From Bacillus sp. F19 (GTDB taxonomy: Bacteria > Bacillota > Bacilli > Bacillales > Bacillaceae): 64,000 nucleotides of DNA. Location of the stretch: NCBI GenBank assembly GCA_023823795.1, contig CP085710.1, positions 3,932,001-3,996,000 of the forward strand, written 5' to 3'. Position 1 is the first letter of the stretch. Every line of letters begins with the position of its first letter. The notes beneath the pieces were generated by a model. That model had not been told where the DNA came from. It ran no database searches and was given only the letters and a program-made list of their open reading frames with translations. Shown here piece by piece: positions 45,144 to 53,392 of the stretch. Both the position numbers and the translations under genes were made by a program.

Positions 45144-46295
45144 CTACACCCCTCTCCTCTGAAAATGAACCACCTCAGGAGTTTTTGAATCTGCATTTTT
45201 AAGAAAAGCCACGTGGGATCTCGTAACAAAAATCTGCGTTCGGAAAGCGTAAAGAACCGTATCTCCAACATTCATCTTTGGACCCCGCTTCAAGCTTCCG
45301 TAGTAATCAATGTTTTCTGAAGAAGCCGGATGAACCGCTGTTTCCTGATCCAAGCGATCTCCAAAGAGTGCCTTTTTCATATTGGAACGGGCATAAAACC
45401 CGCCTGCAATGGTGTACGCCTGATCTTCATCCATATGCGAGATTTCCGATAAATAAGTCATGCACGGTTTCTCTATCAGATTTTCAGTATACGCATGCAG
45501 AGGAGTCGTTCCTGTCAAGGCATGCCCCGGCTCACCGTGCGTAATCCCATATTCGCGAAGAAGGGGGATCGTATGGCAGCTAGTGGAACTCGGCGCATTA
45601 AGATGAGTTACTTCTATTCCCTGGTTAGCAAGAATGTCTCTGGATTTTAGCAGGGTTTGCAAATTACTGGTGAATTCAAAATCGGTTTTGGCCTCGTTCA
45701 GCTGCAAGACCGGAAAACACGTTGCTCCAATGACGTTTATTCCCGACATCAGCTGCAGCTCACGTATACTCGACTCTAAGCTGTCAATTAAAAATCCGCC
45801 GTATTGACCCGGATAAATGAAATCATGCTGGCTAATCACCCTTAATATAACGTTCTGTTTCAGTCCCAGTTTGAAGGCTGCATCTGACAGCTGTCTGGCT
45901 CTTTCCAGGGAGAAAAGTGTGACCACTTCAGGCCGGAGCTGTTTTAGGACCATTTCCCATTGATGTTTTCCAGGCTGTACAAGATGACCGAGATTCCCTA
46001 TTTTGCAGCCTGCCTCTGAAAGATTGAATGCTTCATCAATATCAACTGCAACCGCTTTCTCGATACCGTTTCGCTGGATGGTCTTCCCGACAAAACCGCT
46101 TCGTCCAATTTGTTTCGTCATATAAAACAGCTTAACGCTGTTTGTCTCGGCTGATTTTGCAAGAGCCCGTACATTTGCCTTGAATGAGTCCAAGTCGATG
46201 ACGTACGTATTCGGAGGGATAGAACCACTCTGATGCAAGGCAGCTGCTGCCTTAATTAATGCAGGGTTTCGTTTCTGTATCATGTCTAAGAACAA
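45144..46295 (-). CDS. yhfX: Alanine-racemase-like PLP enzyme, YhfX type
   Basis: A 383-aa fold-type III PLP protein. TYVIDLDSFKANVRALAKSA opens the barrel and K61 in LFYMTKQIG is the probable PLP Lys. ITHGEPGHALTGTTPLHAY and the C-terminal beta domain (NVGDTVLYAFRTQIF) are typical of YhfX rather than of alanine racemase. Start: TTG at 46295 (MFLDMIQKRNPAL) is preferred over in-frame codons upstream, because AGGGGATGA at the end of yhfS is its ribosome site and related proteins begin this way as I recall. Seven bases after yhfS. Probably racemises or decarboxylates an amino acid. Confidence 0.8.
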   Translation of the reverse strand: MFLDMIQKRNPALIKAAAALHQSGSIPPNTYVIDLDSFKANVRALAKSAETNSVKLFYMTKQIGRSGFVGKTIQRNGIEKAVAVDIDEAFNLSEAGCKIGNLGHLVQPGKHQWEMVLKQLRPEVVTLFSLERARQLSDAAFKLGLKQNVILRVISQHDFIYPGQYGGFLIDSLESSIRELQLMSGINVIGATCFPVLQLNEAKTDFEFTSNLQTLLKSRDILANQGIEVTHLNAPSSTSCHTIPLLREYGITHGEPGHALTGTTPLHAYTENLIEKPCMTYLSEISHMDEDQAYTIAGGFYARSNMKKALFGDRLDQETAVHPASSENIDYYGSLKRGPKMNVGDTVLYAFRTQIFVTRSHVAFLKNADSKTPEVVHFQRRGV

Positions 46296-46302
46296 GGCTG
46301 TC

Positions 46303-47418
46303 TCATCCCCTAACGATCTCATTAACTGAAAGCTCAAGTATCCGTAAAATGGTTTCCGCAGATGCTTTCATTGGATTGATTCTCAAACCGTATTCTCTTA
46401 AATGTGGCTGGCTTTCTAAAAAGCTCCCGGATACGCGATAAATCATTGGCAGGATATCGTACTTTGATTCTGCTCCGACTGGATAGGTTGCCGCTCCGAA
46501 TGAAGAGGCTTTTTCAATCACTTTTGGTGCGATCGGTGCTGAAAGTTCAACAATTACATTCTTTGATTGAGAGTTTGTGATATACGCTTCTTTAACAAAT
46601 GAAAAACCTCCATGATTAAGGTTTTCGCATAGCTGCTCCACCTGTTCATTCTGAATCGCCAGCATAACTGGAGCCACCGTCATGGCCCGCAGCAGTTCAT
46701 GGGCTTCGTGCCCCTGGACCTGACCGCCTCCGGAATAATTGGTTTGATGTATTTTTTCAATGATTTCACTTGAACCGAGAATGAGGCCGATGCCTTCAGG
46801 GCCAAGCACTTTAAATCCCGAAAAAGTAGAAAGGTGCGCTCCATACTCAACTCCAATGCCCTTCATTTTCATTGCACAGTAGTTATCATCAACCAAAATG
46901 ATGACATCCGGCCTTGACTTTTTAACAAGAACAATTATTTCTTCTAAATCATAAGTATCGGTCGGCTGCTGTCTTGCATGCTGAATGTAAAATACCTTTA
47001 TATGCAGCTTTGTTTCTAATGCATTTTTCACATTGTTCATCTGATTGAAATTTACAGCCTCTTGCTTGAGTCCCATCATTCGAAACGTTTCTTTTGTGGT
47101 CATGTACATCGGTGCTTCATGGACAAAAATAGAATCTCCCGGTTCCGCTATCATACTAAGCGCAATCCTGATCGCACCGGAACCGCTTCCTCTCACAAGA
47201 GCGCAGTCCTCAGAATCAAACACGTTCGATAACACCTTCTCGGCAGCTGCTGTTGTTTTTGGGCGGTGATACTCCGGATGAAGCCCCACATCTCCTGTTT
47301 CAAAAAAGGCATTGTTTCGAAACACCTTCGTCATTTCATCAATCAGTTTGAATTGAAGTTCTTTTGCCTCTTCCATCGTCCGATTAATAAGTACGGAATT
47401 TGCATATTTTAACGCCAT
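46303..47418 (-). CDS. yhfS: Aminotransferase-like PLP enzyme, YhfS type
   Basis: A 371-aa fold-type I PLP enzyme. RGSGSGAIRIALSMIAEPGD binds the cofactor phosphate, D177-D178 (IILVDDNYCAM) contacts the ring N, and K203 (STFSGFKVLGPEG) is the Schiff-base Lys. The set resembles threonine aldolase, cystathionine beta-lyase and selenocysteine-synthase-like folds, and matches YhfS by operon context. Reaction unknown: transamination, beta-elimination or aldol cleavage are possible. Sixteen bases from php. Confidence 0.82.
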   Translation of the reverse strand: MALKYANSVLINRTMEEAKELQFKLIDEMTKVFRNNAFFETGDVGLHPEYHRPKTTAAAEKVLSNVFDSEDCALVRGSGSGAIRIALSMIAEPGDSIFVHEAPMYMTTKETFRMMGLKQEAVNFNQMNNVKNALETKLHIKVFYIQHARQQPTDTYDLEEIIVLVKKSRPDVIILVDDNYCAMKMKGIGVEYGAHLSTFSGFKVLGPEGIGLILGSSEIIEKIHQTNYSGGGQVQGHEAHELLRAMTVAPVMLAIQNEQVEQLCENLNHGGFSFVKEAYITNSQSKNVIVELSAPIAPKVIEKASSFGAATYPVGAESKYDILPMIYRVSGSFLESQPHLREYGLRINPMKASAETILRILELSVNEIVRG

Positions 47419-47433
47419 TTTCCATCATCCTTC

Positions 47434-48345
47434 CTAACCGATGCTGAATGCCTTTTGAGGATTGGTTACGAGCAGTTTATTTATAATAGAGCTGCTGACT
47501 CCATGGCTTATCAGTGCCGGTATAAACGATCGGAGAACAATATCATATCCCTGCCCTCCGTGTGACTTTAGATGAGATTTCCTTGTCAGGTCACTAGAGA
47601 GCAAGAGCTGATTTTCAAAACCTTTTTCAATAAATGTGAGCAAAGACCGGATTCGGTGTTCATCCGCCCGGTAATTTTCTTTGCCGATCGTATCCATCGC
47701 CGCAAATGCTCCGCTGTTCAATACTTCCAGTACAACTTCATCGTTCGTATTCAGATCCTGATGGCCGATGATCACCTTTTCAAGAAACAGACCTTCTTTT
47801 TGAAAAAGATCAATCTGCTCTAGGGCACAAGTGCCGAGCGTTGTATGGGTGGAGAGCGGAAGCTTTGTGGTTTTGGCCGCTTCGATGGCTCCATGGAAAA
47901 GCTCGGTTTCGATCGGTTTAAATTCATTCAGACTGCTTCCGATCTCACCGATTACCCCCGGTTTAATTCCCGTCTCTCCTATTCCCTCTTTGATTTCCGT
48001 GATCATCCACTCTGCAAATTGATCCCGATTCCATTCCTTTTTGTCATCCGGAATGAATGGATCCTTATAGCAGCCCGTACTCGCAATGATTTGCAGACCA
48101 GTTTTCCGGCTAATTTCCGCAAGCTGCTGAGCGTCTCTTCCCATCCCCTCATTTGTGACTTCTACAATCGCTTTGCCTCCAAGAGCGGCAAAACTTTCTA
48201 AGTCTTCCATGATGAGTTCAATATCCTGCAAGCAAGTATCTTCGTTCTTTTTCACTCTGCTTAAGTCCACATATAGATGTTCATGACAGGCACACACACC
48301 TAACTCCTGCGGCTCCAGTTTACCTAGAACGGTTTGAATATACAT
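47434..48345 (-). CDS. php: Phosphotriesterase homology protein, YhfV type
   Basis: A 303-aa amidohydrolase-superfamily barrel. HxH is H21-E-H23 (CACHEHLYVDL). The bridging ligand is a Glu (E134 in GVIGEIGSS) instead of the carboxylated Lys of bacterial phosphotriesterase, as in E. coli Php. H167 (STHTTLG), the IIGHQDLN His and the Asp in LLSSDLTRK complete the binuclear site. Members usually hydrolyse lactones or phosphoesters. Twelve bases from yhfT; middle of the operon. Confidence 0.88.
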   Translation of the reverse strand: MYIQTVLGKLEPQELGVCACHEHLYVDLSRVKKNEDTCLQDIELIMEDLESFAALGGKAIVEVTNEGMGRDAQQLAEISRKTGLQIIASTGCYKDPFIPDDKKEWNRDQFAEWMITEIKEGIGETGIKPGVIGEIGSSLNEFKPIETELFHGAIEAAKTTKLPLSTHTTLGTCALEQIDLFQKEGLFLEKVIIGHQDLNTNDEVVLEVLNSGAFAAMDTIGKENYRADEHRIRSLLTFIEKGFENQLLLSSDLTRKSHLKSHGGQGYDIVLRSFIPALISHGVSSSIINKLLVTNPQKAFSIG

Positions 48346-48357
48346 TGAAAAGCCTCC

Positions 48358-49656
48358 TTATCCTGCTTGCGGTATGTAGAGCCCAAGAAGTACCAGGATG
48401 TTTCCGATAATTCCTACTGCAATTGCTCCAACAGGCCCAACTGCCATACGGACGATTGGACGTCCAGCTGCTTCATTCAGTAAATAGATCCCGGCAATGG
48501 CGAAGAAGCCCAGACCTGGAACAATGGCATTCGCAGCATTTGCGCCTCCAATGAGAAGGGCCACTTCCAATACGCGCGTCATCGCTGTCCTGATGTTTTC
48601 ACCAGATGCCCGAATACCGGGATAGCGGTCGAGAACTTTTGCTAATTGAGTCAAAATCATCACTTCCACGAAGATGATGACGGCTCCTAAAATAGCCGCG
48701 ATGAATGGATTTGGGGAGAAAATTCCAGCCCCGAAAACGAAGGTAAACCCTACTGGACCATATACCCCTGTAGCAATCGCTGTACTTGCTATCAGCGGAA
48801 CGAATCCGATAGCTTTTGCAAGAGAGGCAATACCGCCTTCGGCAATCTTCCCTTCCGATAGCAGGTTAAGAGAGATCGGGTCGCCGGCAATTAAAAGCTG
48901 GCTCGTAGCTGCGGCTACAAGTCCGCCGCTTATCATAAGCACCCATACATATTTTTTAATTTTCGAGACGCGTTCTGTGAACAATGCCGCTAAAGCGGAC
49001 AGGCTCTTCTCATCCGACTTTTCCCGTACAGCAAATGCGATTAAGAAAATCATTCCGATGATAAGAGCAATCCCTTCCGGACTTAAAACAACTTGCGTCC
49101 CATTGATGCTGATCAGCTTTTCCGTGTTCGCAAAAACGATAAGCTGTCTTGCAATTGCCGCCACAATAAACGTCAGAATCCCTTTTTTAATTCCAAATTG
49201 AAGAGCAACAGCGATGGCTGGAAACACCATGAAGGAAACGACAACCGGTTCGCCGATTTTATTAAATCCTTCAGCGAAATTCAGCGGCAGCATCGCAAAT
49301 GCATCGACGACAACCTGCAGACCATAGTAAATGCCAGCACCATATAAAGCTCCGGCAGCCCCTGCGAGCACGGAATTAATTTTTCCTCTGTTGAAAGCAA
49401 GACCAATGATGTCTGTACCAAGCAAAATACTATGAATAAGAATAATGCTTCCCGCAATTGAAATCGGAATCCCAAACCCAATGACAAGACCGAAACTCAT
49501 GGCAAAGGCGGTTACCCCAAGCTCTTTTCGGCTCATCCGCCCTTCAAGATTTTCCGGAACAATCGGTCTGAGCCCATCGTTAAAGACCGCAATCCCCAGA
49601 TTTGCCATGACGGCTGCTAGAGCCCCAATACAAGCCATTAAAATTACTTCTGCCAT
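48358..49656 (-). CDS. yhfT: Membrane transporter, YhfT type
   Basis: A 432-aa integral membrane protein with about eleven to twelve helices. VPENLEGRMSRKELGVTAFA is the characteristic first cytoplasmic loop, and GVYGPVGFTFVFGAGIFSPN a conserved pore-like loop. YhfT is thought to be the permease of the yhf operon; substrate unknown. ATG with GGAAGAGAGATGG-type site. No PTS domains, although a PRD protein is encoded next to it. Confidence 0.82.
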   Translation of the reverse strand: MAEVILMACIGALAAVMANLGIAVFNDGLRPIVPENLEGRMSRKELGVTAFAMSFGLVIGFGIPISIAGSIILIHSILLGTDIIGLAFNRGKINSVLAGAAGALYGAGIYYGLQVVVDAFAMLPLNFAEGFNKIGEPVVVSFMVFPAIAVALQFGIKKGILTFIVAAIARQLIVFANTEKLISINGTQVVLSPEGIALIIGMIFLIAFAVREKSDEKSLSALAALFTERVSKIKKYVWVLMISGGLVAAATSQLLIAGDPISLNLLSEGKIAEGGIASLAKAIGFVPLIASTAIATGVYGPVGFTFVFGAGIFSPNPFIAAILGAVIIFVEVMILTQLAKVLDRYPGIRASGENIRTAMTRVLEVALLIGGANAANAIVPGLGFFAIAGIYLLNEAAGRPIVRMAVGPVGAIAVGIIGNILVLLGLYIPQAG

Positions 49657-49682
49657 CTCTCTTCCCCCATCCCCATATCAAT

Positions 49683-50045
49683 CTATTTGTTTTTTAATAA
49701 AGCCTCCATTAAATACTCAACAGCTTTCTCCTTGTGATCCCCAGTAAATCCAAAAGCTATTGCCCCCTGATCGACTGCTAACTGCACGTTTTCTTTTAGC
49801 GGCGTCTTGCCGGGCATAGAGATGGTTGCGCACTTTGGTTTTCCAAGCAGCGCTATTGCCATAGCCAAAGCTCCACCTCCTCCGGTATGGCAGGCGCCGA
49901 CGTAATAATCCGCTCCCCCTGATTTCAGCAGCATCGCCGCTTCTAAATCAGCTTTCACGGTTACTTCTACCTGCTCTCCTCCGTATTTCTTAACTAAACT
50001 CTCAATCTCTTTTTTCTCTACCTGACCGCCTACTACAATTTTCAT
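49683..50045 (-). CDS. yhfU: DUF2620 protein, YhfU type
   Basis: A 120-aa small alpha/beta protein: MKIVVGGQVEKKEIESLVKK, GGADYYVGACHTGGGGALAM, ALLGKPKCATISMPGK. The Gly-rich CHTGGGGAL loop resembles a phosphate- or nucleotide-binding loop, and it is present in YhfU homologues. Function unknown. Between the PRD gene and yhfT; RBS AGGGAGGAATAAAG. Confidence 0.85.
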   Translation of the reverse strand: MKIVVGGQVEKKEIESLVKKYGGEQVEVTVKADLEAAMLLKSGGADYYVGACHTGGGGALAMAIALLGKPKCATISMPGKTPLKENVQLAVDQGAIAFGFTGDHKEKAVEYLMEALLKNK

Positions 50046-50060
50046 TCTTTATTCCTCCCT

Positions 50061-50405
50061 TTATGCTGTTAATGCTGTTACAAAGTGCATATATAGAAAT
50101 TCTTTTTCTTCTTTTGGTATGGTGATGCTGCATTCAGTTTCAATCCATTTGACTCGTCTTTGCGCTTCTTCAAGATTTGGAGAATTATATATTTCCGCCA
50201 TAATCGATGATGGCGGAGCATTCAGCGGTTCATTTCTCTCCACCCTTGTCACTGCCATGGCCAAATGAGTAATGAGCATTTGATAGTTAGCAGCTTCCGT
50301 TTGAGACAAATATGCATCAATCGTTTTATGGCAGATGATTTGAGCATTTTCTGTAATGGCATCCGTTGATTTTAGTATTTGGAGTCTTTCAAACAGTTCT
50401 TTCAT
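50061..50405 (-). CDS. yhfY: PRD-domain protein, YhfY type
   Basis: A 114-aa stand-alone PTS-regulation domain. Conserved PRD His are in IICHKTIDAYLSQ and MLITHLAMAVTRVERNEPL. PRDs are phosphorylated by HPr or EII proteins and tune regulators; here no DNA-binding part is fused, so it may act on the adjacent YhfZ-like regulator or on YhfT. ATG at 50405 has GGGAGGAGCG; eight codons upstream are dispensable. Confidence 0.85.
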   Translation of the reverse strand: MKELFERLQILKSTDAITENAQIICHKTIDAYLSQTEAANYQMLITHLAMAVTRVERNEPLNAPPSSIMAEIYNSPNLEEAQRRVKWIETECSITIPKEEKEFLYMHFVTALTA

Positions 50406-50459
50406 GAGTGCGCTCCTCCCAATGTACAATAAATTGTATTTTGATTATAAAAGGGAATC

Positions 50460-51386
50460 TTAGTATTTCGGAATGTAATCCCCTTTTTCCACCAGTGTTT
50501 GTATTCTTTTAATCTCATGTAAATCCAAATGCTGCAGAATATACTCCGCCTTTTTGTTTTCTTTTCTAATGACGCAGACAGCTTCACCTATATTCAACTC
50601 TTCTTTTTTTGCTATTTCAGAGGAAAGCGGTATCGTATGGTATAACCCGCTGTCAATTTCATCAATGTTCCAAATGGTCGCATCAATCGTTTTCGCTCTT
50701 AAATGCTGTAGAAGATGCATGTAATTGAGCTCAACAAACTCTACCTGTTTTTCATTTGTTTCCGCTTTAACGAGAATTTTTTGATCGGTTGAATTATGGT
50801 CAATTCCTACCTTCATGCCATCTTTGATTTCAAGATTCCCCTTTTCGGAAAAGAATACCGCGTGCTTTGAAACATACGTATGGCTCCCGAAAGCGAGAGC
50901 GATAGAAAGATCCGGGTCCTGTTTCAATGCTTCTGCTGCTGAGAATTTGGAAACAAGGGCAAAGTCGTATCTCCCTTTGCTCACTTCATCAATTCTCAGT
51001 TTAGCCCCTCTCATGAAAGCAATGCTTAAATTCAATTGGTTTTCCTCAAATTGAGACGTAAGGCCGGATGCCAGCCCTTCATATTTTTTGGAATACGGCA
51101 AAGGCATCACTCCGGTCATTCTTTCAGCACCGCAATACTTGAACAAAGAGGGGATATTTTTCTTCCTTAAAAAGGTACCCATATGTCCTTTAGGTTCAAG
51201 ACTAATGCTGCCGGTTTGCTCAAGATATTTCAGGGCTGTCTGTACTGTTCCCCTGCCAACATTAAACCTTTCTGAAAAATCTCCTACTTTTGGTATCCGC
51301 TCATTCAGTTCAATAAATAATAGATCCTCTGCTATCTTCTGCAAAATTAGCCCCTTTTTAGAAAGGAGCGACTCAAAAATCTCCAT
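50460..51386 (-). CDS. yhfZ: GntR-like regulator with ligand-binding domain, YhfZ type
   Basis: A 308-aa regulator. Residues about 1-80 form a winged HTH (ERIPKVGDFSERFNVGRGTV, then LKYLEQTGSISLEPKGHMG). The rest resembles a periplasmic-binding-like YhfZ C-terminal domain (GVMPLPYSKKYEGLASGL ... ALAFGSHTYVSKHAV). The ATG at 51386 has AAGAGTGG; an ATG 39 bases upstream would be at the inferred transcription start with no leader. It is promoter-proximal in the operon and probably controls it in response to the pathway's ligand. Confidence 0.82.
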   Translation of the reverse strand: MEIFESLLSKKGLILQKIAEDLLFIELNERIPKVGDFSERFNVGRGTVQTALKYLEQTGSISLEPKGHMGTFLRKKNIPSLFKYCGAERMTGVMPLPYSKKYEGLASGLTSQFEENQLNLSIAFMRGAKLRIDEVSKGRYDFALVSKFSAAEALKQDPDLSIALAFGSHTYVSKHAVFFSEKGNLEIKDGMKVGIDHNSTDQKILVKAETNEKQVEFVELNYMHLLQHLRAKTIDATIWNIDEIDSGLYHTIPLSSEIAKKEELNIGEAVCVIRKENKKAEYILQHLDLHEIKRIQTLVEKGDYIPKY

Positions 51387-51432
51387 AGCACCACTCTTCG
51401 TACAATTATTTGTATATTCATTCATTGATGCA

Positions 51433-51461
51433 AATTTACCATATATTTAAGCTGTTTACAA
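51433..51461 (-). promoter_or_regulatory. Putative promoter of the yhf operon
   Basis: Minus strand -35 TTGTAA (51456-51461), 17-bp spacer, -10 TAAATT (51433-51438). The start point near 51426 leaves a leader of about 40 bases before the 51386 ATG. Upstream to 51590 I see only AT-rich sequence. Confidence 0.5.
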
Positions 51462-51594
51462 GATTGATTTTTCTGAATACTTCGTGAAAAATGTATTGCC
51501 TGCTCCTTTCTATCTTTTTGTTAACGAAAATTAAACATAATGTGTAATGTATATCGTATAAATCAAGTTAATCTATAAAAAATCCTTTTAAAAT

Positions 51595-51639
51595 AAAAAA
51601 ATAGCACATCAATTAGACTGCTAATTGTTGTGCTATTCC
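51595..51639 (-). terminator. tyrS terminator
   Basis: AATAGCACA(A)CAATTAG / CTAATTG(A)TGTGCTATT hairpin on the minus strand, then seven T. Confidence 0.85.
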
Positions 51640-51704
51640 TTAGGTTTATTGAAGTGTGGTTTGCACCTTTCAACCTAACCCGTTACAGCAAGCGAGGCTT
51701 TTCA

Positions 51705-52973
51705 TCAGTTCTTGTATTGAATTAACGTGTACTTCTTCTTCCCTCTGCGGATAACAGTGAATTTTCCGTCAATGCGGTCGTCTGCTCCAAGGACTTTGTC
51801 CGTCTCCTGAATTCGCTCGCCATTGATGTATACCGCTCCATTTGAAACATCTTCTCGTGCCTGGCGTTTTGAGGGAGAGATTTTTGCATTGACAAGCAGG
51901 TCGATTAAGCCGATTTCTGCTTCTTCTGCTGTAAATGCAGGTACATCTTTAAAGCCCTGCTCAATCTCCTCCCCAGTCAGCTCTTTTATGTTTCCGCTGA
52001 AAAAAGCCTGAGAGATTTTGATTGCTTGCTCCAAAGATTCTTCTCCGTGTACTAACTTTGTCATATCCTCGGCAAGTGCTTTTTGTGCAGCGCGTTTTTC
52101 TGGTGCATTTGTCAGTTCCTGTTCAAGTGCCGTAATCTCTTCATGGGAAAGGAATGTAAAGAACTTGATGTATTTGATGACATCGCGGTCATCTGTATTG
52201 ATCCAGAACTGGTAGAACTCATAAGGAGTCGTTTTTTCTTTATCGAGCCAGATAGCTCCGCCTTCTGTTTTACCGAATTTTGTACCGTCTGATTTTGTAA
52301 CCAATGGAACTGTTAATCCAAATGCTTTTGAATTTCCCTCAGATTTTCGGATCAGCTCAAGTCCAGCCGTAATATTTCCCCACTGATCGCTTCCTCCAAT
52401 TTGAAGCTTGCAGCCAGCTGATCTGTATAAATTTAAAAAGTCATATGACTGCAGAATCATGTAGCTGAACTCTGTGTAGGAAATTCCTGATTCAATTCTT
52501 GAAGACACCGTATCCTTTGCAAGCATGTAATTAATACCGAAATTTTTTCCTACATCCCTTAGGAATGTGATCAAATCCATAGATCCGATCCAGTCAAAGT
52601 TGTTGGCTAGAGTAGCAGGATTTTCACTTAAGGGATCAAAATCAAGGAAACGGGAAAGCTGATCTTTAATTTTGTTTGTCCACTCCTGCACAATATCAGA
52701 AGTATTAAGCGTCCTTTCTGCTTTCTTACCGCTTGGGTCGCCAATTAAGCCAGTTGCTCCGCCGACTAAGGCAATTGGGCGGTGTCCTGCCTGCTGAAAG
52801 CGGCGAAGAGTTAATATCGGAAGTAAATGCCCGATGTGCAGGCTGTCTGCCGTAGGATCGAAACCAGAATATAATTTTACTGATTCCTCTTCTAACAACT
52901 TTCTCAGACCTTCTTCGTCTGTCATTTGATTAATTAATCCTCTGAACTGCAAATCATTCAATAATTCACTCAT
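51705..52973 (-). CDS. tyrS: Tyrosyl-tRNA synthetase
   Basis: A 422-aa class Ic synthetase. SGFDPTADSLHIGHLLPILT carries the HIGH motif (HIGH at 45-48 region) and KFGKTEGGAIWLD the KMSKS-equivalent (KFGKT). A C-terminal S4 domain (ISPSKRQAREDVSNGAVYIN) binds tRNA. ATG at 52973 has AAAAAGGAGC; a longer frame crosses into the T-box terminator. Regulated by the upstream T-box. Confidence 0.98.
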   Translation of the reverse strand: MSELLNDLQFRGLINQMTDEEGLRKLLEEESVKLYSGFDPTADSLHIGHLLPILTLRRFQQAGHRPIALVGGATGLIGDPSGKKAERTLNTSDIVQEWTNKIKDQLSRFLDFDPLSENPATLANNFDWIGSMDLITFLRDVGKNFGINYMLAKDTVSSRIESGISYTEFSYMILQSYDFLNLYRSAGCKLQIGGSDQWGNITAGLELIRKSEGNSKAFGLTVPLVTKSDGTKFGKTEGGAIWLDKEKTTPYEFYQFWINTDDRDVIKYIKFFTFLSHEEITALEQELTNAPEKRAAQKALAEDMTKLVHGEESLEQAIKISQAFFSGNIKELTGEEIEQGFKDVPAFTAEEAEIGLIDLLVNAKISPSKRQAREDVSNGAVYINGERIQETDKVLGADDRIDGKFTVIRRGKKKYTLIQYKN

Positions 52974-53002
52974 TCTGATTAGCTCCTTTTTATCATAAAA
53001 TA

Positions 53003-53262
53003 CAAAAAACACCCCTTCAAAAATGAAGGGGCGTGATTACGCGGTACCACCCTACTTAGGAAAAAGATAAACTGATTCCTATCTCGGCATATATAACGGC
53101 ATTCTAACCGTCTTTCGCTATTCGGCATTAGCTGCCTTTCACAAAAGAAGCTCCTGGAGGTAATTCATGATTCATCTGTGTACTGATTTTCATCGGCCAT
53201 CAGCTTTCTAAAACAGGGAGATGTTCACTACTAATTCCATTCAAAGCATTTTCGAATTCTAA
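53003..53262 (-). promoter_or_regulatory. T-box riboswitch of tyrS
   Basis: On the minus strand the T-box AGGGTGGTACCGCG (53041-53054) is followed by a terminator hairpin CCCCTTCA / TGAAGGGG and TTTTTT (53003-53033). In the Stem I region a UAC (ATCAGTACACAG) is a fitting tyrosine specifier followed by a purine. Uncharged tRNA-Tyr would stabilise the antiterminator and turn tyrS on. Confidence 0.9.
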
Positions 53263-53269
53263 TAAATCT

Positions 53270-53298
53270 TTTTTACCATATAGAATGTTCCTTGTCAA
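53270..53298 (-). promoter_or_regulatory. tyrS promoter
   Basis: Minus strand TTGACA (53293-53298), 17-bp spacer, TAAAAA (53270-53275) preceded by TGG as an extended -10. Confidence 0.6.
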
Positions 53299-53392
53299 AC
53301 GATTCATCAGCATCTGACAAGATCATACAAAAGTACTGTTTTTATATGATATAATTAAAGTGGGTGGATTGTATAGGGGGGATGATAAATAT

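Noticed and set aside
39452-51590. Prophage
   Set aside because: There are no phage structural, replication or lysis genes; contents are metabolic.
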